Positions 16,224 to 23,515 of a stretch of DNA of 26,797 nt are shown here, piece by piece. Positions within the stretch are counted from its first letter, which is position 1, and each line of letters opens with the position of its first letter. Position numbers and translations under genes: made by a program. Source of the stretch: Opitutaceae bacterium UBA3033 (GTDB taxonomy: Bacteria > Verrucomicrobiota > Verrucomicrobiia > Opitutales > Opitutaceae); the NCBI GenBank assembly GCA_002367815.1, contig DFDG01000202.1, forward strand, positions 1-26,797. Reading direction: 5' to 3'. The notes under the pieces are model-generated. The model saw nothing but the letters and a program-made list of their open reading frames with translations. It did not search any database and was not told the DNA's origin.

Positions 16224-17042
16224 TCAATTCTTCGCCAGTGATCCCATCGCGTTCTTGAAATCATCCACCCCGAATACAAAGCCCGAATTGATGGCCACAC
16301 GCCAAAGCGCCTGTTGTTTTTCGCGCTCTTCGCGGGCCGTCTCGGCGTTTTCCACTGCAGTCACCGCCTCGCGGATCGTCGAACACATCATGCCGTACCG
16401 CGACATATCGACCATGCCGGCTGGTGACATCAACAGACACCAGTTGATCGCGAAGCCGATATAAACCAAGTGGTTCACTTGATGCTCGCGGCACAAGGCC
16501 GCGAGTTGGTGTCCATCCTTCGCGATGCCTTCATCGCCGACGGGGCGAGCCTGCTCGGGGAACTTGATGAAATGCCGTCCCTCTTCCACATCAGGCCGAT
16601 TGTGCGCGCCGACAAAAACCCGATCCGCTCGAAAACTCTGCATCCGATCATAAACCGGATCAGACTGCACTTGTTGAAACTCCGGTGATGGACCCGCCAG
16701 TTTTTCGACTTTTGGGTAACCCGGATAATCCTGGTAATAATCCATCCACCCTACCACGTGAAACACCGGGATCGGCGTGGCCCGCACGGCCGCCAATAGG
16801 GCGGGAAATACTTCCTCCACAATTTTCAGCGAACGCGGATAATATTCCACCGCCTTCCGCCAACCCGGCCATTGCTCCAAGGTGCCACAATCCCACGCAT
16901 GCATCACGACTAGGGCCGTGTGATCCGGGGCCAATTCAACCGCCGATTTTTTCCAACCGCCGTAGCCTTCGCCCGGCACATCGCGCGAATAGTCCGCATC
17001 GAATTGCTGGTAGTAGGATGCAGGAAGTTTAATGGGGTTCAT
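16224..17042 (-). CDS. Isochorismatase-family cysteine hydrolase
   Basis: From ATG 17042 (MNPIKLPASYYQQF) this is a 272-residue protein; a TTG at 17078 would add 12 residues but is less likely. The fold signature is visible as HTALVVMHAWDCGT with the catalytic Asp, a downstream Lys in HFIKFPEQARP, and the nucleophile Cys in VYIGFAINWCLLMSPAGMVD. Members hydrolyse isochorismate, nicotinamide, N-carbamoyl compounds or similar amides. The chain is longer than simple nicotinamidases (about 200 aa) because of an N-terminal addition and a loop (WMDYYQDYPGYPKVEKLAGP). It lies 38 nt after the heparinase-like gene in the same direction, so its role is probably tied to that block, but the substrate is unknown. 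Confidence 0.8.
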   Translation of the reverse strand: MNPIKLPASYYQQFDADYSRDVPGEGYGGWKKSAVELAPDHTALVVMHAWDCGTLEQWPGWRKAVEYYPRSLKIVEEVFPALLAAVRATPIPVFHVVGWMDYYQDYPGYPKVEKLAGPSPEFQQVQSDPVYDRMQSFRADRVFVGAHNRPDVEEGRHFIKFPEQARPVGDEGIAKDGHQLAALCREHQVNHLVYIGFAINWCLLMSPAGMVDMSRYGMMCSTIREAVTAVENAETAREEREKQQALWRVAINSGFVFGVDDFKNAMGSLAKN

Positions 17043-17080
17043 AAAAACAGAAATGACGGGTTTGACGACCCGCGGCAATC

Positions 17081-19069
17081 TCAGCCGTCAATATTTATGG
17101 TCGGCGCACCTTTGGTGGCAGGCCTAATGGCGATCTGCATCTTCAGGCCGTGATGTTCACCTGCGATGATCCAATTGTCGCCTTGCCGTGCAATCTGCAA
17201 TTGGCCGTGGGCTGTGCCTTTCGGCGCGGCCGTGCAGACCGTTAAGATTTCGTGATTGGTCGCAGACGAACTTGTCACCCGGCCAAAGGGCTGTTCGCCA
17301 TCTTTTGCATCCAACGCGAGCCTACCAGTATCGACTTTAATTTCGCCCTTGCCGGTCACCCGCGCCAGGAGTGTCGCATTCGGCCGCGTGATTTCAAACC
17401 GGGCTCCGGTTGCACTTACTTGGCCCGCCGCATCCTCAAAGTTGACTTGAAAACGAGCTTCAACCGCAACCGCCTTGCTCGCCTCCACGACATCGTAAAT
17501 GACAACCACGTCAGGCTTCATAAAAATTACCGTGCGCAGCACGCGTGAGACGTCGGCATTAACCAGTTGATAGGCATCGCTCGCATCGCTGGTTACGGTC
17601 ATCCACCCCGGGCCAATTTGATAATCGATCACGTGTGCAAAAGCCCATGAAGCATTTGTGCCTTCACTGCCATCATGGTATTGGTGCCCTCTACCGTCGA
17701 TGAGCACAGCCGTGTGCGCCTCCGTCTGTCGCAGCAACCAACGCGGATTTTGCACCATGTAGGCCGCGCGAAACGGGTCGTGCAGCAGACGTTCGCCATA
17801 GGCTTTGAAAATGATACTGTTGCGGTCCGCGTGTTCATGGTTGCCCGGACCGCCACTGCGGAGCGCCAGCACGTTGTCCATCGCCGTCCATCCCGTGCGC
17901 GAAATGATGATGTCGTTGGACTGGCGACGATCAAGTAACGCTGGTTCCGGCGGAGCCGACGGGAGTTGGGCATCATACCAGATTAGACCATAGAGATGAT
18001 TCACTTCGCCGATCTCCCGCGCCACGAATTGCGAGAGCACATCACAATGGGTTCGCGCCACCCATGCCGCAACCGATACATCCACCGCACCGTTGGAATC
18101 GCCATGGTTCACTATATCGAACTCCGGCTTTACCTTGGGCATGTTGTAGCCCTTGACGTGCTGGAAATCCATCGGCTTGAGCCCGCTGTCGATCGTGGGC
18201 ATCGTGTTCCCCAAGGCATAACGGACCGTGCCGGAATAGTTGATCAATCGGCGATCATCGATGCCCTGCGTGCGCCACAACACCTCGGCAAATAGCGCGA
18301 GATATAGTGTCGTGTAACCCCAGTAACTGACACCTTCATCGTAGGAGCCATCACTGCCATACATCGTCGAAAAAGCTTTGGCGCTGGAGCGGGCCAGTTC
18401 GAGCCAAGCATCCGCCTGCGGGATACGTCCGCGAAAATAACACGCCCCAATTCCCAGGCACGCCGTGGGGATGATCTTGAGATTTGTCGAATTGAGGATC
18501 AACGGCCAACGCTTGAGATTGATGTGCCGAAACTCATCACATTCACTGCGTGGGTTCCATTCCCAACCCTGCACGCGATCGGGATACTTCATCCCATAAA
18601 CCGGCAGATAACACGCCGGAATCCCCTTGATCAGCACCGCTTGTTCAACCTCCTCCCGTTCCTTGGCGGAAACCGCATCACCCAAACATTCCAACGCCTG
18701 CAACAAAGCCACCGTGCCCTCCGTAGCACGCTGCATACCCAGAATCTGCCGCCCCCCCTCGGTGAAACAATCCCATTCCGGATAATCAAGCATCCGGCGC
18801 ATCGCGAGTTTTGCGAGCGCGAGTTGCTCCACATTGCGATTGACCAAATAGATGAAGGACGCACGTTCCAGAATTCTTTGCGCGCGCAACAGGTGCACCA
18901 CGTGATTGGTCAGGCTCAACTCATGCGCAAGAAAATGCGTGTCCGTTTCCAGATCGGCCGAGAGTTGGGTTTGCCAGAACTCAGCGAAGCGCGGGTCCGT
19001 CGTATTGGTCCGAATTCGGACCAAGTCAGTTTCATCAAAAAATAAACCACGTGCAGTAGAGGTTTTCAT
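17081..19069 (-). CDS. Heparinase II/III-like protein
   Basis: This 662-residue protein has the heparinase II/III layout: an alpha/alpha-toroid (about residues 60-360) followed by a beta-sandwich. DGSYDEGVSYWGY at 240-252 is the diagnostic central motif. HEHADRNSIIF at 411-421 and GERLLHDPFRAAY at 426-437 are the typical catalytic-loop phrases of the beta-sandwich domain, and AHTAVLIDGRGHQYHDG follows. Known members eliminate uronic-acid-containing glycans, including heparin, heparan sulfate and alginate oligomers. No signal peptide is visible, so cytoplasmic processing of oligosaccharides is likely. It lies 86 nt downstream of the ROK kinase gene and 38 nt upstream of the isochorismatase-family gene. 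The exact glycan cannot be told from sequence. Confidence 0.88.
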   Translation of the reverse strand: MKTSTARGLFFDETDLVRIRTNTTDPRFAEFWQTQLSADLETDTHFLAHELSLTNHVVHLLRAQRILERASFIYLVNRNVEQLALAKLAMRRMLDYPEWDCFTEGGRQILGMQRATEGTVALLQALECLGDAVSAKEREEVEQAVLIKGIPACYLPVYGMKYPDRVQGWEWNPRSECDEFRHINLKRWPLILNSTNLKIIPTACLGIGACYFRGRIPQADAWLELARSSAKAFSTMYGSDGSYDEGVSYWGYTTLYLALFAEVLWRTQGIDDRRLINYSGTVRYALGNTMPTIDSGLKPMDFQHVKGYNMPKVKPEFDIVNHGDSNGAVDVSVAAWVARTHCDVLSQFVAREIGEVNHLYGLIWYDAQLPSAPPEPALLDRRQSNDIIISRTGWTAMDNVLALRSGGPGNHEHADRNSIIFKAYGERLLHDPFRAAYMVQNPRWLLRQTEAHTAVLIDGRGHQYHDGSEGTNASWAFAHVIDYQIGPGWMTVTSDASDAYQLVNADVSRVLRTVIFMKPDVVVIYDVVEASKAVAVEARFQVNFEDAAGQVSATGARFEITRPNATLLARVTGKGEIKVDTGRLALDAKDGEQPFGRVTSSSATNHEILTVCTAAPKGTAHGQLQIARQGDNWIIAGEHHGLKMQIAIRPATKGAPTINIDG

Positions 19070-19155
19070 AAAAGGTAGGTTCTACAAATATCGGTTCGGT
19101 TGTTCCAAATTAGTGCCCATTAACGGTCAAAAATATTTCGGCGACGGATCGGGGA

Positions 19156-20085
19156 TCAGTGTTTCTGCCCGTGATACCGCGCAATCGCCACCGCCGCGTA
19201 TCCACCGATCTCATCACCCAACTCCGCCGGCACTACCCGGCAGTCTCGCGCGCTGTCCGGCAAAGCTTCCCGGGCGATCACAGCATTCATGCCCGGCGCA
19301 ATGAATCGCTCGCAACGTTGATAGATACTCCCGATCACAATGCGCTCGGGATTAAGCAAATCGATAAAGAGCGACATGGCCTCCCCCAGTTTCTCCCCCA
19401 CTTCACCCCAAATTTTCAGAGCCAACTCATCGCCCGAATTCGCCGCCTCACCCACCAAGCGCGCCGTCAATTGATCCACGACCACGGCTTTCAAAGTACT
19501 AACACCAGCATGCTCGCGCACCCGTTGTCGTGCAATCTGCGCAATACCGCCGCCCGAGCAGAATCCTTCGAACGAACCGGACTTGCCAAAGCCGATGGGG
19601 CCATCCGGCGCGAGCCGCAGATGCCCCACTTCACCCGCATTGCCGGTGATACCTTCGTAAAGTCGTCCATCCAAAATCAAGCCCGCGCCCATGCCCGTGC
19701 CCATGGTTAAAAACATCATACTTTGGCAGCCGCGCCCTGCGCCAAACTGCCACTCGGCTAAGGCACAGGCATTCGCATCGTTCATCAGAAAAGCCCGACC
19801 CCCGAAGCGCTTGGTCAACTCCACGCAAATCGCAATCCGGTCCCAGCCCGGTAGATTGGGTGGTGAAAGAATTATCCCGGTTTTCGCGTTCAAAGGTCCG
19901 CCACACGACACTCCGAAAACCACTTCCGATCCCGGTTTATGTTTTTCCACTTCAGCGAATATTCGCGTCAATGTGCCCTGCACATCAGTCGTCTCAAAAC
20001 GCACCACCTCGCGCACCTCATCTTCCCCCTCCGGCACACTGAGCGCACATTTCGTCCCGCCAATATCAATGCCGATGATGTTCAT
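19156..20085 (-). CDS. ROK family sugar kinase
   Basis: The start is set at ATG 20085, giving 309 residues beginning MNIIGIDIGGTKCAL, the phosphate-binding motif of the ROK/ASKHA fold. The frame runs back to 20277, but that part overlaps the upstream kinase gene. Further marks are FGVSCGGPLNAKTG near residue 72, the catalytic-Asp region NDANACALAEWQFG near 113, MTMGTG...GAGLILDGRLYEG and GNAGEVGHL near 140-165, and SFEGFCSGGGIAQIA near 180. There is no helix-turn-helix, so it is a kinase rather than a repressor. Substrates in the family are glucose, fructose, N-acetylhexosamines and allose. It starts five bases after the GHMP kinase stop, a tight coupling suggesting that both serve the same sugar mixture. 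Confidence 0.9.
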   Translation of the reverse strand: MNIIGIDIGGTKCALSVPEGEDEVREVVRFETTDVQGTLTRIFAEVEKHKPGSEVVFGVSCGGPLNAKTGIILSPPNLPGWDRIAICVELTKRFGGRAFLMNDANACALAEWQFGAGRGCQSMMFLTMGTGMGAGLILDGRLYEGITGNAGEVGHLRLAPDGPIGFGKSGSFEGFCSGGGIAQIARQRVREHAGVSTLKAVVVDQLTARLVGEAANSGDELALKIWGEVGEKLGEAMSLFIDLLNPERIVIGSIYQRCERFIAPGMNAVIAREALPDSARDCRVVPAELGDEIGGYAAVAIARYHGQKH

Positions 20086-20090
20086 GTTAT

Positions 20091-21266
20091 TTATAGAATA
20101 AAGTTTGTCGGGCGTTTTAGTTTTCGCGCAAGCTGCTTCAGGACGGGCAAAGCACTGCGCCGCAAAAGCACCACAACCGTGCCCCCACTGCCGCCTCCAC
20201 TCACGCGGGCTCCATATAATCCTTTCGCCGCACCCAACTTGCGCACCTCCGACACCATTTCGTCGGTTTCCGGACAACCCAAACCAATCGAAGAATAGCC
20301 GGCATGGGATTGATAAAGCAATTCGCCCAATACGATGAGTGATGTCTGCCGGTTTCGCCCAGTCATGCCTCTTAAAAGGGCCACGGCAGCTTCTGTCCGA
20401 TGATTTTCCTCAATCGGAAAACTCACCGCCGCACGGGTGTGATATTTCCGGGTGTCTTCAATTTTGGAATGCGGATCATCCACTCCAATATGACGGCGCT
20501 TGAATACGCGACCCGTGATGGCCTCGGGCAGAATCGAATCGGGTAGTGATTTCAATTCGGCCGGGGCTAGTTCTGTGGCATGTTTCAAACGACGACCCGT
20601 GCCCTGCTCGATCAATTTTTTCCCCATGAACGCACCCGTTCGTGCTGTCATATAAGGCGAATCCGACACTGCATGTTTCACTCCACTCGGCCAACCTACC
20701 GCCACAACATTGGAGGGTAATTTCATCGATTCGCCCAATTTGTCGGGACGACAAAGAATCGGCAACAATGCGCCTCTCACCCCATAAGCCGAGGCGAGTT
20801 GATCCATCAATCCACAAGGGGCGCCCACAATTTCGTTTTCCGCGCGTTGCGCCAGTTGCGCCAATTTGGTGCCAATGAATATTTTTCCGGAAAGTTTTTC
20901 TAGCGCACGCAGCGTCGCGACTTCCAACGCCGCGCTGCTACTCACGCCCATCGACTCGGGCACTTTGGACTCAATCTGAAAAATCAAACCGCCCTTGGGC
21001 TGCCAACCTTGCGCCGCAGAAAACAACCACAGGCAGCCGTAGGGATAGCGCACCCATTTCGGCGCATCCTGAGGATCGGTGCCCAAGGGCAAGGTGCACT
21101 CTGCCTGCCCCTCGCTGCGAAAAACCAACTCCAACAATTTCGTTTCCGTGATTGTTACCTTGGTCGTCAGGCTCAACGGCATTTCCAGCACGAGTGAGCC
21201 ACTGTAATCGGCCACCCCGCCCAAGAAATCCAACCGTCCCGGAGCCTCGCCCGTCACCTTGGTCAT
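20091..21266 (-). CDS. GHMP family sugar-1-kinase, L-arabinokinase/galactokinase type
   Basis: This 391-residue protein has the three GHMP motifs: APGRLDFLGGVADYSGS near residue 8, the ATP loop PESMGVSSSAALEVA near 103, and YGARVSGGGSGGTVVVLL near 358. It phosphorylates the anomeric hydroxyl of a free sugar. Classical galactokinases have GEHTDYNGG in motif 1; here it is GGVADYSGS, which I recall as the pattern of the plant L-arabinokinase kinase domain. NEIVGAPCGLMDQ near 144, TGAFMGKKLIEQG, LPDSILPEAITG and VLGELLYQSHAGYSS also resemble that protein. The conserved catalytic Asp is in LMDQ (about 155). It sits one base after the IMPase-family gene and five before the ROK gene. With GalT upstream, galactose or L-arabinose are the leading substrates. 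Confidence 0.85.
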   Translation of the reverse strand: MTKVTGEAPGRLDFLGGVADYSGSLVLEMPLSLTTKVTITETKLLELVFRSEGQAECTLPLGTDPQDAPKWVRYPYGCLWLFSAAQGWQPKGGLIFQIESKVPESMGVSSSAALEVATLRALEKLSGKIFIGTKLAQLAQRAENEIVGAPCGLMDQLASAYGVRGALLPILCRPDKLGESMKLPSNVVAVGWPSGVKHAVSDSPYMTARTGAFMGKKLIEQGTGRRLKHATELAPAELKSLPDSILPEAITGRVFKRRHIGVDDPHSKIEDTRKYHTRAAVSFPIEENHRTEAAVALLRGMTGRNRQTSLIVLGELLYQSHAGYSSIGLGCPETDEMVSEVRKLGAAKGLYGARVSGGGSGGTVVVLLRRSALPVLKQLARKLKRPTNFIL

Positions 21267-21267
21267 A

Positions 21268-22272
21268 TTAGCAATGTTCCTTTAAGAGGCGTTTTAAAAT
21301 TGGCCGCACCTTGCGCGCCAAGGTCGGGTTGGCATATCCCATCCAGGAAACCGCCGTCGTGGTATCAAGCGGCGAGCGCAACGGTTTGCCGTCCGGTGTT
21401 TCCACAATTCCACCCGCTTCCTGCAGCAACATCGCCGTGCAGATGTCATAGGGATGACAGCACAACGACGCATTACCCAAACCAAGCTTCGCATAAACCG
21501 GCGGGCGAATATCGCCCAACATGCGATCGTGCCCGATCAGCAATTCGTAAATCTGACCCCCGGTGGTGATGTATTGGTCATCAAAAACCAATTGCCCGCC
21601 GTTCTTGCCATGAAGTCCCAATGCTTTCCACAAATCCTCCTCGATCCGTCCGAGTAAGCTTTTTCCCTCCGGAAAAAATCGCGCGATGGACGCAAACCCG
21701 TGTTCAAAATTATCCGCTCTTGATGGTCGCACCTTGAGCTGACGCCAACGCCCGGTCCGTAAATCCAGCGCCCTCGCCTTTACCCCGCCTCCACGCACTG
21801 CACTGATCTGATCCGAACGCCACATCTTGCTCGTTGAGAGTTCGGTCATCACCGAGACATTGATATCACCCAAGTGATTTTTACTTCCCCGTTGCGGGGC
21901 CAGCGCGCTCAGAATCCAGGCACTGCGTTTGTCATACATCAGGTTCCGTGTGCCATCGATGGGATCGAGAATGCATTTGCATACCGTATTTTTCGCCGGC
22001 GTGCCCCGGGGGAAAGTAACCACCTCACCATCTTCGATGCCTTCCATGACCAACTCAACCGGCCATGCCTTGGGCCAATGCTTTTCAAACCACTCAAAAA
22101 TCGCCTCCTCGGAAATCTTGTCCACTTCGTAGATGGTATCAGCCGCCGTGACCGCTGCGATCCTCGCAAAGGTATGCGCGCTCTTGGCTCGCGCCGCGAT
22201 CAGCGTGTCGCGAATATGATTCTGTAAACTGCAAAGCAGCTTACGGGCTTTTTCTAGCTGGACGGAAGTCAT
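21268..22272 (-). CDS. Inositol-monophosphatase-family sugar phosphatase
   Basis: This 334-residue protein belongs to the Li+-sensitive, Mg2+-dependent phosphatase superfamily. Motif A is ILDPIDGTRNLMYDKRSAW with metal ligands D103 and D106, and a Glu in VMEGIED (about 77-80) is the usual upstream ligand. The second half has HPYDICTAMLLQEAGGIVET near residue 285, equivalent to the WDxAAxxxxxxEAGG motif but with Tyr-Asp. It is longer than typical IMPases (about 260-270 aa), with extra sequence around residues 130-250. It could dephosphorylate inositol phosphates, fructose-1,6-bisphosphate or a sugar-1-phosphate; position between GalT and the GHMP kinase favours a sugar phosphate. Directly upstream is a CGTGGTTAAC-type repeat instead of a Shine-Dalgarno sequence. 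Confidence 0.85.
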   Translation of the reverse strand: MTSVQLEKARKLLCSLQNHIRDTLIAARAKSAHTFARIAAVTAADTIYEVDKISEEAIFEWFEKHWPKAWPVELVMEGIEDGEVVTFPRGTPAKNTVCKCILDPIDGTRNLMYDKRSAWILSALAPQRGSKNHLGDINVSVMTELSTSKMWRSDQISAVRGGGVKARALDLRTGRWRQLKVRPSRADNFEHGFASIARFFPEGKSLLGRIEEDLWKALGLHGKNGGQLVFDDQYITTGGQIYELLIGHDRMLGDIRPPVYAKLGLGNASLCCHPYDICTAMLLQEAGGIVETPDGKPLRSPLDTTTAVSWMGYANPTLARKVRPILKRLLKEHC

Positions 22273-22274
22273 GG

Positions 22275-22310
22275 GTTAACCACGGATTACACGGATATAC
22301 ATGGATACAG
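22275..22310 (-). repeat. 9/10-nt periodic repeat ending in CGTGGTTAAC, upstream of the IMPase-family gene
   Basis: Read on the minus strand, ATCCATG, ATCCGTG and ATCCGTG follow at 10 and 9 bases and end in GGTTAAC, two bases before the ATG at 22272. The ATCCGTG units vary from the TTTCGTG units at 4664 and 9016, but the shared CGTGGTTAAC end and the position before a start codon are the same. A further tccgtg lies just upstream at the GalT stop on the other strand. Confidence 0.6.
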
Positions 22311-22317
22311 CACGCTT

Positions 22318-23397
22318 TTATCCGTGAGAATTTACGTCATCCACGGGAGAGGTCTTTTTATAGTGCACTGGTGACACGGCCTTGAGCTCGGCCGCCTTTT
22401 CATCCGGGTTGGATTCATTGGTCATCGACCCGCCGCCGATCTCCGGACCCGCCAGATATTTCAAAATATCCGGTTTTCGTAACGGCGGGTGGAATTCCAC
22501 ATGAAACGGATAAAAACGGTAGTCCTGCCCATCGGTCGGCGCCTGATGAATCGCCATCACGTAGGGCATCGGCATCTGCCAGAGATTGTCGTAGCGGGTC
22601 GTGACTTCACGGATCATCAGTCCCAACGCAGACTGCTCGCTCAAACTCAGTTCCACCAATGAAGCCAACTGGCGCCGCGGCAAAATATACACCTCGTAGG
22701 CATACCGCGCGAACCATGGCACGCACGCAACAAAGTCGGCGTTCTCCGCGATGATGCGGGGCCCGGCCAATTCTCGCCGTAAAATTTCCTGCCCAATAAA
22801 ATCGCCCTCATGTTCATGATGGCGGCGCGCGCTGGTAACTTCTCTCTCCGTAAAACCGTAGATCATGTTGCCCGCATAAATCTGGCAATGCGGATGCGGG
22901 TTGGAGGTGCCCACCAGCGAGCCTTTGTTTTCAAAAATTAATACGTGATCCACATCGTCTCGCGCCCCAAGTTCGCGATAGCGATCAGTCCACAACGCGA
23001 CCACGTCGGCACATTCCTCATCGGACAAATCAACAAAGGTCTTACTGTGATCCGGACTGTAACAAACCACCTCGGCGGTGCCACTGGCCGCCCGCGTTTG
23101 ATAAAACTCATCTCCACCCGTGGGTAGCACCCCTTCCACCGAAAAACAAGGCAGGTCATTGGTGAAACCATAAACGCCGGCGTAGGACGGATTCTCGCCT
23201 CGGACGCGTTTATTCCCCGGACACAGCGCACAATCCGGGTCATAGGCAGGTATTAACTCTGCACCCGTCTGATGCGTATCCCCAATCCAGGGGCGGCCAC
23301 CACGATGCGACGTGTAGAGCACCCATTCCTCACGCAAGGGGTGCCATCGTTGCTCCCAAATGACAAACTTTTCGGGGTTGGATGATGTCTCGGTCAT
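22318..23397 (-). CDS. galT: Galactose-1-phosphate uridylyltransferase
   Basis: This 359-residue protein swaps UMP between UDP-glucose and galactose-1-phosphate, or a related sugar-1-phosphate. It has the HIT-fold active site GTSNPHPHCQIYAGN with H168 and H170, the second being the nucleophile that carries UMP. The zinc cysteines C56 and C59 are seen in CALCPGNKRV. RPWIGDTHQ near residue 35, SYAGVYGFTNDLPC near 71 and YPFHVEFHPPLR near 295 fit the family. Length is close to E. coli GalT (348 aa). It is the first gene of the minus-strand block, with a promoter expected in the 118-nt gap shared with the divergent YcaQ gene. No galE or galM lies in the window. Confidence 0.93.
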   Translation of the reverse strand: MTETSSNPEKFVIWEQRWHPLREEWVLYTSHRGGRPWIGDTHQTGAELIPAYDPDCALCPGNKRVRGENPSYAGVYGFTNDLPCFSVEGVLPTGGDEFYQTRAASGTAEVVCYSPDHSKTFVDLSDEECADVVALWTDRYRELGARDDVDHVLIFENKGSLVGTSNPHPHCQIYAGNMIYGFTEREVTSARRHHEHEGDFIGQEILRRELAGPRIIAENADFVACVPWFARYAYEVYILPRRQLASLVELSLSEQSALGLMIREVTTRYDNLWQMPMPYVMAIHQAPTDGQDYRFYPFHVEFHPPLRKPDILKYLAGPEIGGGSMTNESNPDEKAAELKAVSPVHYKKTSPVDDVNSHG

Positions 23398-23515
23398 GAA
23401 TGAAACAGCGTGCTCCTGACCTCAATTTTGGCGAGACGATTCCAAAGTATCACCGAACCCGAATGGGTATTTTCTATCACTCTCAGTCTTGTTTTTTTTC
23501 GTGTCATCACCCTCA

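Noticed and set aside
20086..20277. 64-residue N-terminal extension of the ROK kinase
   Set aside because: It overlaps the end of the GHMP kinase gene and shows no homology; the ATG at 20085 begins exactly at the MNIIGIDIGGT fold start.
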